Shown here piece by piece: positions 7,398 to 16,015 of a stretch of DNA of 64,000 nucleotides. Source of the stretch: Pseudopedobacter sp965218985 (GTDB taxonomy: Bacteria; Bacteroidota; Bacteroidia; Sphingobacteriales; Sphingobacteriaceae); NCBI GenBank assembly GCA_965218985.1, contig CBDCMP010000006.1, positions 62,001 through 126,000 of the forward strand, in the 5' to 3' direction. The notes below the pieces were generated by a model. The model worked only from the letters and a program-made list of their open reading frames with translations, was not told the DNA's origin and made no database searches. Position numbers and translations under genes: made by a program. Each line of letters starts with the position of its first letter. Positions within the stretch are counted from its first letter, which is position 1.

Positions 7398-7969
7398 ACT
7401 TTAAAATCAAATAGAGGTACTGATTTCATTAATAACCGGGCGACCAAAAAGCCAATGAACGCCCCTATGAGCATCCCACTGATCACATCGGCCGGGAAAT
7501 GTACACCAACGTACACCTGAGCGAATGAAATGGCTCCGGCCCAGAGGATGCCAATAGGTATGATAGGTTTCCATTTTTTATAGAAAATAGTGATCATGAA
7601 AATTGCCATGGCAAAATGATCAGAGGCATGAGAGGAGGGGAAACTTTTTCCGCTGCCACAATCCACTCTGGTAATCACCTGTGCTTTAAAACCCACCTCC
7701 TGACATGGCCTGTCTCTTCTTACAAATGGTTTGATCAAACTGGCACTTCCATAATCCGCAATCCCAACTGCTGCTGCAAAGAATAAAATGAGATAGAATC
7801 CTTCCAATCTGTACTTTTTGATGAAAAAGACGAGGATGAAAACATAAAGTGGAATCCAAACAGCCTTGTTTCGCAAAATGGGCATTAACCAGTCAAAGAA
7901 TGCATTGCTTAAACCGGTGTTAATGGCATGAAATAAATGGTGGTCAATTTTTATCAACTCTTCCATCAT
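7394..7969 (-). CDS. PAP2-family membrane phosphatase
   Basis: A 191-aa integral membrane phosphatase with the three PAP2 signatures in order: KPFVRRDRP (KxxxxxxRP), SFPSSHASDH (PSxH), and SFAQVYVGVHFPADV (SRxxxxxHxxxD-like, with Ala-Gln replacing the Arg). About five helices. Likely substrates are lipid phosphates such as undecaprenyl pyrophosphate, which is inference. It overlaps the methyltransferase gene upstream and the ZIP gene downstream by 4 nt each, so the three are translationally coupled. Confidence 0.82.
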   Translation of the reverse strand: MMEELIKIDHHLFHAINTGLSNAFFDWLMPILRNKAVWIPLYVFILVFFIKKYRLEGFYLILFFAAAVGIADYGSASLIKPFVRRDRPCQEVGFKAQVITRVDCGSGKSFPSSHASDHFAMAIFMITIFYKKWKPIIPIGILWAGAISFAQVYVGVHFPADVISGMLIGAFIGFLVARLLMKSVPLFDFKV

Positions 7970-8700
7970 GTCGCTTTCTCACAAACAAAAATCAACCGGT
8001 CAGAATCATTCACAACAAAGTCATTTAAATGATAATCTCCAAAAGTGGAGACGATGGATAAACCAGCTACGCTAAACAGTCTTTTGAAATCTTCCAATTT
8101 AAAATCTTTAACCGTCTCCTTAAAGGCATATTGTTTGTTTTTGTGCTCAAAATCTATGGTTTTTATGATTTCACCACCTGAAACGGTTCTGCTGATGTGG
8201 AATTCTATTCCATCCACCTCCTTAATTTCGCGGGTGACCAAATGATTGATGATTTTTTGACTGTTCATATAATCCAAAATCAATTTACCCTCTTTCTTTA
8301 AAGATTTCCTGAATGTTTTCAAGGAATTGATGTGCTCTTTCTCCGTTGCAAAATAACCGAAGCTGGTAAAAAGGTTAAAGGCAAAATCAAAATAATTGAT
8401 GTAAAATAAATAGCGCATGTCATGCACATAGAAATGCAAACGCTTATTCTCAAATTGCTGTGCAAATTTAATACTGGAATAAGACAGGTCAATACCCGTT
8501 ACATCATATCCCTTTTTATTGAGGTAAATCGCATGTCGGCCTCTTCCGCAGGCAATGTCTAGCATCCGGGAATTCAACACAGGTTTTAAGTGACTGCAAA
8601 GGTTGTCAATGAAGAGTTCTGCTTCTTCATCATCTCTTTTTTTATAAAGGATGTGATAATAAGGCGAACTAAACCAATTTTGAAACCATCTTTTGGGCAT
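7966..8700 (-). CDS. Class I SAM-dependent methyltransferase
   Basis: A 244-aa protein from the ATG at 8700 (MPKRWFQNWFSSPYYHILYK). SAM motif I is LDIACGRGRHAIYLNKKGY, followed by VTGIDLSY (acidic residue of motif II) and FAFNLFTSFGYF (motif IV region). Substrate unknown. The frame extends to an ATG at 8739, but a -7 box at 8722-8729 lies inside that extension, so 8700 is chosen. It is the first gene of the methyltransferase-PAP2-ZIP unit. Confidence 0.8.
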   Translation of the reverse strand: MPKRWFQNWFSSPYYHILYKKRDDEEAELFIDNLCSHLKPVLNSRMLDIACGRGRHAIYLNKKGYDVTGIDLSYSSIKFAQQFENKRLHFYVHDMRYLFYINYFDFAFNLFTSFGYFATEKEHINSLKTFRKSLKKEGKLILDYMNSQKIINHLVTREIKEVDGIEFHISRTVSGGEIIKTIDFEHKNKQYAFKETVKDFKLEDFKRLFSVAGLSIVSTFGDYHLNDFVVNDSDRLIFVCEKAT

Positions 8701-8721
8701 GAAAGAATTGTTGTTGAGCAA

Positions 8722-8729
8722 CAAATATA
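8722..8729 (-). promoter_or_regulatory. -7 promoter box for the methyltransferase-PAP2-ZIP operon
   Basis: On the minus strand the sequence is TATATTTG, matching TAnnTTTG, 21 nt before the ATG at 8700. It decides the start codon of the methyltransferase. It is divergent from the glmM promoter about 60 nt away. Confidence 0.55.
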
Positions 8730-8789
8730 GACAATTCACCTTTTCTGGTCATGTTTAAAACATCTTAGGGCTTACTATTTTAATATTTT

Positions 8790-8797
8790 TAATTTTG
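8790..8797 (+). promoter_or_regulatory. -7 promoter box for glmM
   Basis: TAATTTTG matches TAnnTTTG exactly and leaves a predicted leader of about 15 nt before the TTG at 8817. No obvious -33 element. Confidence 0.55.
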
Positions 8798-8816
8798 TGA
8801 TTTAAATTATACGCAA

Positions 8817-10199
8817 TTGACACTAATAAAATCTATTTCAGGAATCAGGGGAACCATTGGAGGCAGGGCAGGAGACGCTTTAACACCAACGGACATTGTA
8901 AAATTCGCCACTGCATTTGGGCTTTGGGTGGTAGAACAAACAGGAAGAAGGAAGATTGTGGTGGGAAGAGATGCCCGCCTTTCGGGAGAGATGGTAAGGA
9001 ATTTAGTGGTGGGAACTTTACAGGGTTTGGGTATTGATGTGGTTGATCTAGGCCTGTCCACCACACCAACGGTCGAGATCGCAGTCCCCGATGAGACGGC
9101 CGGTGGAGGGATCATCATCACGGCGAGCCATAATCCAAAGCAATGGAATGCGCTGAAGTTATTGAACCATAAGGGCGAGTTCATTGACGAAAAAGATGGG
9201 AAGAAGGTCTTAGCAATTTCCGAGAATCTGGATATCGATTTTGCAGGCGTTAATGATTTAGGGAAAGTCTCCATGAACGGCACTTATATGCAAAAGCACA
9301 TCGATAAGATCCTGGCACTTCCACTGGTGGATGCTGAAGCGATCAGGAGTGCTGGGTTTAGGATCGCCGTGGATGCTGTGAATTCTTCCGGAGGGATCTT
9401 CGTGCCAGCCTTACTGAAAGCACTGGGAGTGGAGACGGTGTTTGAATTATATTGCGATCCCACCGGGGAATTCCCACATAATCCTGAACCTTTACCAGAG
9501 CACTTAACTGCCCTGGCTAACGAAGTGACGAAAAAAGGTGCTCATCTGGGTATCGCTGTGGATCCTGATGTGGATCGTTTGTGTTTTGTTTGTGAAGACG
9601 GAAATGTATTTGGTGAAGAATACACCTTGGTGGCTGTGGCGGATTATATCCTTCAGAATGAAAAAGGTGATACCGTCTCTAATTTATCCTCCACCAGGGC
9701 CTTAAGAGATGTGACTGAAAGTGCCGGAGGAGCCTATCACGCATCCGCAGTAGGAGAGGTGAATGTGGTAAATTTAATGAAATCGAGCAAAGCAGTGATT
9801 GGCGGTGAAGGTAACGGGGGGGTGATCTATCCCGAACTGCATTATGGAAGAGATGCTTTGGTGGGCATCGCCTTGTTTCTAACTCACCTGGCTAAATCCA
9901 AGACATCCATGTCCAGAATGAAAGCCAGCTATCCCTCCTATTTCATCTCCAAGAATAAAATAACCCTGACACCCGAGATGGATATTGAAGCCCTTTTATT
10001 AAAAGTGGAGGAGAAATATAAAACGCAGCCTCATTCTACCATAGATGGTTTAAAGATAGAGTTTGATAAGCAATGGGTGCATTTGAGAAGATCCAATACA
10101 GAACCTATCATCAGGATCTATTCAGAAGGCAACACCGAAACCGGGGCGAATAATTTAGCCAATAAGATCATTGCAGATATTAAAGAGATATTGAAATAA
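8817..10199 (+). CDS. glmM: Phosphoglucosamine mutase-type phosphohexomutase
   Basis: A 460-aa phosphohexomutase, predicted to convert glucosamine-6-phosphate to glucosamine-1-phosphate for UDP-GlcNAc synthesis. Four family loops are present: the active-site serine in ITASHNPKQWNALK (S104), the Mg loop DPDVDRLCF (about 249-257), the sugar loop GEGNGGVIYPELHYGRDA, and the phosphate loop RRSNTEPIIRIY. Translation starts at a TTG that directly gives MTLIKSISGIRGTIGG, the expected N-terminus, and no upstream ATG is in frame. The annotation as GlmM rather than phosphomannomutase follows Bacteroidota convention. Confidence 0.88.
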   Translation: MTLIKSISGIRGTIGGRAGDALTPTDIVKFATAFGLWVVEQTGRRKIVVGRDARLSGEMVRNLVVGTLQGLGIDVVDLGLSTTPTVEIAVPDETAGGGIIITASHNPKQWNALKLLNHKGEFIDEKDGKKVLAISENLDIDFAGVNDLGKVSMNGTYMQKHIDKILALPLVDAEAIRSAGFRIAVDAVNSSGGIFVPALLKALGVETVFELYCDPTGEFPHNPEPLPEHLTALANEVTKKGAHLGIAVDPDVDRLCFVCEDGNVFGEEYTLVAVADYILQNEKGDTVSNLSSTRALRDVTESAGGAYHASAVGEVNVVNLMKSSKAVIGGEGNGGVIYPELHYGRDALVGIALFLTHLAKSKTSMSRMKASYPSYFISKNKITLTPEMDIEALLLKVEEKYKTQPHSTIDGLKIEFDKQWVHLRRSNTEPIIRIYSEGNTETGANNLANKIIADIKEILK

Positions 10200-10400
10200 A
10201 GAATGATGCGATAGCTTCATGAACTAAATAAGGGAAAAATGGAACAATTGGGAAATTGACTTCTTTGAGGAGTTTAAATTAATATCTAAAAGACTTGTGG
10301 TGGACAATATCAGGTTTTTTAGGACTATCAAAAACAGACGAAGCGAAAAATCATTGGAAAACAATCGTTAAGACGCTTTTTCTCTTTAGGAGCTAATTAT
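10200..10400. other. Intergenic stretch, nothing recognised
   Basis: An open frame runs from about 10228 to 10371 on the plus strand without an ATG, GTG or TTG start near its beginning. It could be a gene remnant, but no family was recognised. The rest of the gap up to the cysteine desulfurase is occupied by two dispersed repeats. Confidence 0.3.
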
Positions 10401-10507
10401 CTAGTGTTAAGTTAAAAGTAGAAAGTCAAAAGTAAAAAGACTTATATCATTGATAATAAGTAATTTAAAAAGATAATTTTGTTGTTTTATGATTAACATG
10501 ACACTAG
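10401..10507. repeat. Dispersed repeat family 2, copy 1 (107 bp)
   Basis: Begins ctagtgttaagttaa and ends ttaacatgacactag. The ends are inverted and match at 13 of 15 positions. The interior includes cttatatcattgataataag, nearly self-complementary. A second copy lies 40 kb away at 50577-50678 with a few short indels. It is non-coding and intergenic. Confidence 0.75.
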
Positions 10508-10580
10508 CTGAATGTTCTTCATTTCAACTATTCATTAAATCCATTATTCATTAGTTACCCCTTCCAACCTTTAAAATTTA

Positions 10581-10718
10581 AAAATGGAACCAATAGGATA
10601 AAATAAACAGATGAAACCGACATGTTTAAAATAATTATTAAGCACATAGGCAATGATTATTTTAAATATCAAAGGTTCCATCCGGCAATTAAAAAACAAT
10701 AAAAATAAACGGATGAAA
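10581..10718. repeat. Dispersed repeat family 3, copy 2, ending on the start codon of the cysteine desulfurase gene
   Basis: Partly self-complementary: atggaacc near the left end faces ggttccat at about 10674-10681, and aaaataattatt (10628-10639) faces aatgattatttt (10653-10664). The last 29 nt (10690-10718) are identical to 2716-2744 and include the start codon plus the first AAA codon of the gene. Confidence 0.65.
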
Positions 10719-11852
10719 GTATATTTAGATAATGCAGCGACCACTCCCTTAGATAAAGAAGTGATGCAGGTGATGATCGCTGTGATGGAGCATCATTTCG
10801 GCAATCCTTCCTCCATTCATGCGCAAGGGCGTGAGGTTAGGACCTTGCTGGAGAAAGCCAGGAAAACTGTTGCAGGTTTGATGAGCACCGCACCGGCTAA
10901 CATCTTCTTTACCTCTGGTGGCACCGAAGCAGACAACACTGCCATTCGATGTGCCATTATAGATCATGGCATCAAACATGCCATCACCTCCAGGCTAGAG
11001 CATCATGCAGTGGGCAATACATTAGAATCTTTAGAACAAAAGGGGGAGATCAAACTGAGCTATGTGAATGTGGATGAGAAGGGGACGATCGATTATGAAC
11101 ACCTGGAGGAATTGCTGAAGAATAATGAAAGAAGCTTTGTATCGCTCATGCATGCCAATAATGAAATCGGCACTTTAACAGATATTGAAAGGGTTGGAGC
11201 GCTTTGTGAGACTTGTCATGCGATATTTCATAGCGACACGGTGCAAACCATGGGGCATTACCCGCATGATCTTAAAACCCTGAAAGCTCATTTCGTGGTT
11301 TGCTCAGCGCATAAACTGCATGGACCTAAAGGGGTGGGCTTTTTATATGTGAATCCGGCCATCAAAATAAAGCCGCTGATCATTGGTGGAGCTCAGGAAA
11401 GGAACATGCGTGGCGGAACAGAGAATATCTACGGCATAGCGGGTTTAGCCAAAGCATTAGAGATGGCTTATGCCGATATGGAAGTACATCAGCAGCACAT
11501 ACAGGATTTGAAATCTTATATGATGACGGCATTGAAGGACGCTATTCCTGAGATCGGTTTTAATGGGGAGACCGATGCGGAAAAAAGCCTTTACACGGTG
11601 CTGAATGTGTGCTTCCCTAAAATGGATATGACAGACATGCTGTTATTCAATTTGGATATCAATGGCATCTCGGCCTCAGGTGGAAGTGCCTGTTCTTCTG
11701 GCTCTAATATCGGTTCACATGTCCTTACTGCCATTGGTGCTGATCCTGAAAGACCTTCTGTACGGTTCTCTTTCTCTAAAATGAACACCAAAGGGGAGAT
11801 TGATTACGTGGTTCAAAAAGTGAAAGAGGTGTTTGTGAAAGCTGCTGTGTAA
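10713..11852 (+). CDS. Cysteine desulfurase (IscS/NifS-like, class V aminotransferase)
   Basis: A 379-aa PLP enzyme that takes sulfur from cysteine for Fe-S clusters or tRNA thiolation. MKVYLDNAATTPLDKEV is the typical start. SGGTEADN binds PLP phosphate, the PLP lysine is in CSAHKLHGPKG (K201), and the sulfur-accepting cysteine is in the SGGSACSSGS loop (C327). The frame is open from 10653, but the upstream part is repeat DNA, so the ATG at 10713 is used. No IscU or SufE gene is adjacent. Confidence 0.92.
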   Translation: MKVYLDNAATTPLDKEVMQVMIAVMEHHFGNPSSIHAQGREVRTLLEKARKTVAGLMSTAPANIFFTSGGTEADNTAIRCAIIDHGIKHAITSRLEHHAVGNTLESLEQKGEIKLSYVNVDEKGTIDYEHLEELLKNNERSFVSLMHANNEIGTLTDIERVGALCETCHAIFHSDTVQTMGHYPHDLKTLKAHFVVCSAHKLHGPKGVGFLYVNPAIKIKPLIIGGAQERNMRGGTENIYGIAGLAKALEMAYADMEVHQQHIQDLKSYMMTALKDAIPEIGFNGETDAEKSLYTVLNVCFPKMDMTDMLLFNLDINGISASGGSACSSGSNIGSHVLTAIGADPERPSVRFSFSKMNTKGEIDYVVQKVKEVFVKAAV

Positions 11853-11930
11853 AACTCAATGTCGGAAATCCAATACTGGCAGGTTTTTTGTTTTCCAATA
11901 GGCAAAACAAAACAATTCAATTTAAAAATT

Positions 11931-11940
11931 AAAAAGGAGG
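11931..11940 (+). promoter_or_regulatory. Strong Shine-Dalgarno site
   Basis: AAAAAGGAGG lies 4 nt before the ATG at 11945 and is almost fully complementary to the 16S 3' tail. Most starts in this window lack such a site, so this small gene is expected to be translated efficiently. Confidence 0.6.
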
Positions 11941-11944
11941 AGTT

Positions 11945-12151
11945 ATGTCAAAGAGCCCGGTAGAGAAATTAAATGAAATAAAAGAAAAGGAATTAGAATT
12001 AAGAAAACAACAAATTGCCAATGGTGAGATCGTGGAGAATCCTGACGTGGATGCAGAGATTGATAAGAAAGGTTCTTACACTCAAAATCCGGGTGACAGA
12101 GCCAGAACCAACAAAGGTGCTATTGGAATAGACAGAGATGCCGATTTCTAA
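11945..12151 (+). CDS. Small charged protein of unknown function
   Basis: A 68-aa hydrophilic protein with no signal peptide and no membrane helix. The N-terminal half is a likely coiled or helical segment rich in Lys and Glu (EKLNEIKEKELELRKQQIAN). The second half is Asp/Gly rich and ends GAIGIDRDADF. No family was recognised. The strong Shine-Dalgarno site and the terminator directly downstream support it as a real gene. Confidence 0.75.
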   Translation: MSKSPVEKLNEIKEKELELRKQQIANGEIVENPDVDAEIDKKGSYTQNPGDRARTNKGAIGIDRDADF

Positions 12152-12176
12152 CCTTCTCTGGTCTTTGAAAAAAGGA

Positions 12177-12207
12177 AGCGAGCTTTATAAATAAGGTCGC
12201 TTTTTTT
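12177..12207 (+). terminator. Rho-independent terminator
   Basis: AGCGAGCTT faces AAGGTCGCT (8 of 9 pairs, 7-nt loop) and is followed by seven Ts. It ends the transcript of the 68-aa gene and possibly of the cysteine desulfurase gene. Confidence 0.75.
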
Positions 12208-12284
12208 ATGTCCTAAAATAAGGATTAGGCACTTAAATAGGAACATTTTTCTGCTTATCTTGTTGTTGAACCAAAACCAGAACG

Positions 12285-13190
12285 ATGGAAAGAAGAAAGT
12301 TTTTAATCAGCGGAGGGTTAACTTTAAGTGCATTGGCTTTAAATCACATTGCCATGGCAGCGATACTTAAAAACCCGGCAGCTTATCACATTCGCATGTT
12401 GACGCATGAGCTGGGTGTGTTCACAGAGCAGGGTGGAACCATTGCTTTCTTAATCTCTTCCACCGGATTAGTGGTGGTGGATTCCCAATTCCCTGATCCT
12501 GCCCGGCATTTAGTGGATGAATTGAAGAAAAAATCAGATAAACCCTTTGATTTGCTGATCAACACCCATCATCATGGAGACCATACCAGCGGGAATGTGG
12601 TTTTTAAAGGACTGGTAAATCATGTAGTGGCGCACAAAAACTCTGCGACCAACCAGAGAAGAGTGGCAGATGCAGCCAGCAATGCTGGCAGAAAGATGGT
12701 GGAGCAATATTATCCTGATTTGACTTTCACAGATGGCTGGAAATACAAAGCCGGAAAAGATCATATCCGTGCTTATCATTATGGTGCAGGGCATACGAAC
12801 GGAGATGCCATGATTCATTTTGAAGATCAAAATGTGGTGCACATGGGTGACCTCGTTTTCAACCGCCGCTATCCTTTTATTGATAAAACCGCCGGAGCAA
12901 ACATTCACAGCTGGATAAAGGTATTGGATAAAGCGATGGACACTTTTGGAGGCAAAAGCACCTATGTATTCGGTCATGCCTATGATCCTGAGCAAATTGT
13001 GGGGAACAGGGAGGATTTAAAAGCTTTTCAGAATTACCTGGAACGATTACTTGATTTTGTAGGAAAAGCCCTGAAAGCTGGACAGTCAAAGGCCAAATTG
13101 ATGAAAGCCACCCAGATTCCCGGAGCAGAGGAATGGAAAGGTGACGGCATAGAACGAAGTATCGATGCGGCTTACCAGGAATTATCCTAA
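12285..13190 (+). CDS. Exported metallo-beta-lactamase-fold hydrolase
   Basis: A 301-aa protein. MERRKFLISGGLTLSALALN looks like a Tat-type signal (RRKFL) with a hydrophobic stretch to about residue 28. The zinc motif is NTHHHGDHTSGN, with further ligands in YGAGHTNGDAMIHF and HMGDLVFNRRYPF. The order fits the group of MBL hydrolases found with quinoproteins or annotated as MBL-fold metallohydrolases. Substrate is unknown. Confidence 0.8.
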   Translation: MERRKFLISGGLTLSALALNHIAMAAILKNPAAYHIRMLTHELGVFTEQGGTIAFLISSTGLVVVDSQFPDPARHLVDELKKKSDKPFDLLINTHHHGDHTSGNVVFKGLVNHVVAHKNSATNQRRVADAASNAGRKMVEQYYPDLTFTDGWKYKAGKDHIRAYHYGAGHTNGDAMIHFEDQNVVHMGDLVFNRRYPFIDKTAGANIHSWIKVLDKAMDTFGGKSTYVFGHAYDPEQIVGNREDLKAFQNYLERLLDFVGKALKAGQSKAKLMKATQIPGAEEWKGDGIERSIDAAYQELS

Positions 13191-13219
13191 TCTTCTTTCA
13201 GGAAGCAACCCGAAAAATA

Positions 13220-13227
13220 TATTTTTG
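13220..13227 (+). promoter_or_regulatory. -7 promoter box at a possibly leaderless gene
   Basis: TATTTTTG matches TAnnTTTG and ends only 4 nt before the ATG at 13232. With the usual spacing, transcription would begin at or next to the start codon. Confidence 0.5.
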
Positions 13228-13231
13228 TAGC

Positions 13232-13684
13232 ATGAACCAGATTAGCGTGAATAATGTCTCGACGGAAGAGGAGTTGAACAAAGTTTTTAAGATCAGAAAA
13301 ACTGTTTTTGTGGAGGAACAGAACTGTCCTCCTGAACTGGAATGGGAGAATGAGGACGTCTCTCATCATTTTCTGGCCACTTACGGGGATGAACCTGCCG
13401 GTGCCTGCAGATGGAGGCAAACAGAAAAAGGATATAAGCTGGAACGCTTTGCCGTTTTGCCCCAATTCAGGGGAAAAGGTGTGGCCCAAGCCATGGTAAA
13501 AACCCTTATTGAAGATTTACCTGCCGACGCCTCCTATGTTTACCTGCATGCGCAGCTAGATGCGATGCCTTTGTATGCAAAATTCAATTTCATCTCAGAA
13601 GGGGAGGTATTCATGGAGGCAGATATTAAGCATTTCAAGATGGTAAGGGGCTATGGAGGGAAAGAACCTCAGAGGATGATTTGA
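13232..13684 (+). CDS. GNAT-family N-acetyltransferase (ElaA-like)
   Basis: A 150-aa acyltransferase. N-terminal KVFKIRKTVFVEEQNCPPELEWE and the acetyl-CoA loop LERFAVLPQFRGKGVAQAMV (R/QxxGxG/A pattern in RGKGVA) are characteristic of the ElaA-like GNAT group. The fold ends with LHAQLDAMPLYAKFNF. The acceptor is unknown. The start ATG is almost on top of the promoter box, which suggests a leaderless mRNA. Confidence 0.85.
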   Translation: MNQISVNNVSTEEELNKVFKIRKTVFVEEQNCPPELEWENEDVSHHFLATYGDEPAGACRWRQTEKGYKLERFAVLPQFRGKGVAQAMVKTLIEDLPADASYVYLHAQLDAMPLYAKFNFISEGEVFMEADIKHFKMVRGYGGKEPQRMI

Positions 13685-13718
13685 CTCCTAAACTGCTATA
13701 AGCCCAACAAGGAGCAGA

Positions 13719-13832
13719 TCAAACCCAGCAAAAAATGAGAGAGAATATCCACAGAATAGAAGATGCTGTTTTAAGGCTGAAATTCTTGAGAAGAAATAAC
13801 GTTTGCGTCTCTTTAAGGTTAGTTTGCTTCAT
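13719..13832 (-). CDS. Possible small membrane protein overlapping the HMG-CoA lyase stop
   Basis: A 37-aa frame whose ATG overlaps the TGA of the upstream lyase gene (ATGA). It has a basic/polar start (MKQTNLKETQ) and a hydrophobic C-terminus (ASSILWIFSLIFCWV). Position and overlap suggest translational coupling. No family was recognised. It could equally be a chance frame. Confidence 0.3.
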   Translation of the reverse strand: MKQTNLKETQTLFLLKNFSLKTASSILWIFSLIFCWV

Positions 13833-14692
13833 TTAAAGAGCTGTTCTGAAAAGATCAGGGCTTCTTTCCATCTTTCTTCATCAATATCCATCTGGATGGA
13901 GTTGCTTTTCAGGTAGCTCAATACGTTTTCTGTAGCTATATTCCCTGTTAACTCGTCTGCTGCCATCGGGCATCCGCCAAAACCCTTTAAAGCTGAATCA
14001 AAACGGCTGCATCCGGCTTCGAAAGCCGCTTTAATCTTTTCGGAACTGTTTTTTGGGTTGGAATGTAGATGCATCCCCCACTCCACCTCGGGAAGGTTTT
14101 GCTGTAGGGCGGGATAAATGGCAGCGATGCTGGCAGGAGTGGATACGCCAATGGTATCTGCCAAGGACAAGATCTGAACACCTCTCTGCACCAATGCATC
14201 CGCCCATTCATTCAGTATTTCCATGTTCCAGAGATCGCCATAGGGGTTGCCAAATCCCATGGAGAGATAGATCACCAGCTCTTTATTTTTCTTCCCGCAA
14301 AGATTCCCGATAGCTTCTACCCTTGATAAAGACTCGGAGATGCTGGAATTGGTGTTTCTTTGTTGAAAGGTCTCAGAGACGGAAAAAGGGAACCCCAATA
14401 CATCAATCTCCTCAAATGCGCTGGCATCTTCCGCACCTCTTTTATTGGCTACTATGACCAGTAATTTTGTCTTGGTGCTGCTGAGGTTCAGTTTTTTGAC
14501 CAGATCAGCCGTGTCTCTCATTTGCGGGATGGCTTTCGCCGAAACAAAACTGCCAAAGTCCAAGGTGTGAAAGCCCACTTTCAGCAGTAGGTTGATGTAT
14601 TCCGCCTTTGATTCGGTTGGAATGAAATCCTCAATGCCCTGCATGGCATCTCTGGGACATTCCACCAATTTTATGTTTGAAGCTATTGGCAC
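13829..14692 (-). CDS. Hydroxymethylglutaryl-CoA lyase
   Basis: A 287-aa TIM-barrel lyase predicted to cleave HMG-CoA to acetoacetate and acetyl-CoA, the last step of leucine breakdown. N-terminal VECPRDAMQG is the RDxxQ active-site motif. GMHLHSN carries metal-ligand histidines. The signature KGFGGCPMAADELTGN holds the catalytic cysteine. The start appears to be GTG at 14692, as no in-frame ATG lies nearby upstream. It follows the NDH-2 gene by 18 nt and may share its transcript. Confidence 0.85.
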   Translation of the reverse strand: MPIASNIKLVECPRDAMQGIEDFIPTESKAEYINLLLKVGFHTLDFGSFVSAKAIPQMRDTADLVKKLNLSSTKTKLLVIVANKRGAEDASAFEEIDVLGFPFSVSETFQQRNTNSSISESLSRVEAIGNLCGKKNKELVIYLSMGFGNPYGDLWNMEILNEWADALVQRGVQILSLADTIGVSTPASIAAIYPALQQNLPEVEWGMHLHSNPKNSSEKIKAAFEAGCSRFDSALKGFGGCPMAADELTGNIATENVLSYLKSNSIQMDIDEERWKEALIFSEQLFK

Positions 14693-14710
14693 ACAGCTAA
14701 ATTAGTGATT

Positions 14711-16003
14711 TCATACTGCTTCTCCCTCCTCTTTCATGGTCTCCCGGTTAAACTTCCTGATGATTAACCGGGTGCCCCTATCGTAGCTGAAGTAATTCAC
14801 GATCCAGTTCATCAGGGTAATGAGTTTATTTCTGAAGCCCACCAGGAATAAAAGGTGGACAAACATCCAGGTCAGCCAAGCGAAGAAGCCTTGGAACTTC
14901 CAATATTTAAGGTCCACTACAGCCTTATTTCTTCCCACGGTGGCCATAGATCCCTTATCATGATAGGAGAAGGGTTTCGGCTTTTCCTGATTGATGATCC
15001 GGATCAGGTTATCCGCTAACTGTCTTCCTTGCTGTATGGCCACTTGTGCCACACCGGGATAACCACGGGGATACTCCTCACTAGAGATATAAGCTAAATC
15101 TCCGATAGCGAATACATGCTCATAACCTTCCACTAAGTTGAAATTATTGGTGGTTAAACGTTCACCGGGAGCCAATATGGCTTTATCTAAACCCGGAATG
15201 GTGGCACCTTTTACGCCTGCACTCCAGATCACGCTTTTAGCATCAATCAACTCCTCATTTTGAAAACGGACCTGTTCGCCATCATAATGTGCCACACGCC
15301 TGTTCAGCATCACTTCCACGCCCATGTCCTCTAAAAATTCCTTTGCTTTTTTTGAAGCTTCATCAGAAAAAGGGGGTAATAGTTTTGGTGATCCCTCCAC
15401 CAGGTAAATCTTCATTTTCTTGATGTCGAGCTCTGGATAATCCGAGGGCAACACATGATTTTTCAATTCTGCCAAAGCACCGGAGGTCTCCACCCCGGTA
15501 GGACCGCCACCCACTACCACGAAATTCATCAGTGCAGCTTTTCGATTGGGATCCTTCTCAATTACCGCTTCCTCGAGATTCTGTAGAATGAGTGAACGAA
15601 GGTTCAATGCTTCAGGCACCGTTTTCATGGGCATGGAATAATGTTCCACTTCTTTTTGGTTAAAGAAATTGGTCTCTGACCCAGTAGCTAATATCAGATA
15701 ATCATACTTGAATTCGCCAATCTCCGTCTCGATGTAATTTTCATCCGGATGGATTCGTCTCACATCGGCGATCAGGAAATTCACATTCTTTTGATCGCGA
15801 AAGACCTTTCTTAATGGAAAAGCGATGGAGTCTGCTTCTAATCCACCGGTTGCCACCTGGTAAAGCAGCGGTTGAAAAGTATGATAATTGTGACGGTCGA
15901 GGATTAAAACTTCAGCTTCTTTATCTTTAAGATGCTTGGCTAATTGAATTCCTCCAAATCCACCTCCGACAATGATCACTTTTGGAAAAGTATGGTTCTT
16001 CAT
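14711..16003 (-). CDS. Type II NADH:quinone oxidoreductase (NDH-2)
   Basis: A 430-aa flavoprotein. The N-terminal FAD fold is VIIVGGGFGGIQLAKHL with the family motif HNYHTFQPLLYQVATGGL. The second NAD(P)H fold is VVVGGGPTGVETSGAL. The C-terminal FAD motif VFAIGDLAY is present, and a hydrophobic C-terminal segment (FFAWLTWMFVHLLFLVGF) would sit on the inner membrane. It passes electrons from NADH to quinone without pumping protons. Sits in the MarR-FNR-ferredoxin unit. Confidence 0.9.
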   Translation of the reverse strand: MKNHTFPKVIIVGGGFGGIQLAKHLKDKEAEVLILDRHNYHTFQPLLYQVATGGLEADSIAFPLRKVFRDQKNVNFLIADVRRIHPDENYIETEIGEFKYDYLILATGSETNFFNQKEVEHYSMPMKTVPEALNLRSLILQNLEEAVIEKDPNRKAALMNFVVVGGGPTGVETSGALAELKNHVLPSDYPELDIKKMKIYLVEGSPKLLPPFSDEASKKAKEFLEDMGVEVMLNRRVAHYDGEQVRFQNEELIDAKSVIWSAGVKGATIPGLDKAILAPGERLTTNNFNLVEGYEHVFAIGDLAYISSEEYPRGYPGVAQVAIQQGRQLADNLIRIINQEKPKPFSYHDKGSMATVGRNKAVVDLKYWKFQGFFAWLTWMFVHLLFLVGFRNKLITLMNWIVNYFSYDRGTRLIIRKFNRETMKEEGEAV

Positions 16004-16015
16004 AAATAAATGATA

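Noticed and set aside
10228..10371. Open frame between glmM and the cysteine desulfurase
   Set aside because: No start codon, no ribosome site and no recognisable similarity; possibly decayed DNA.
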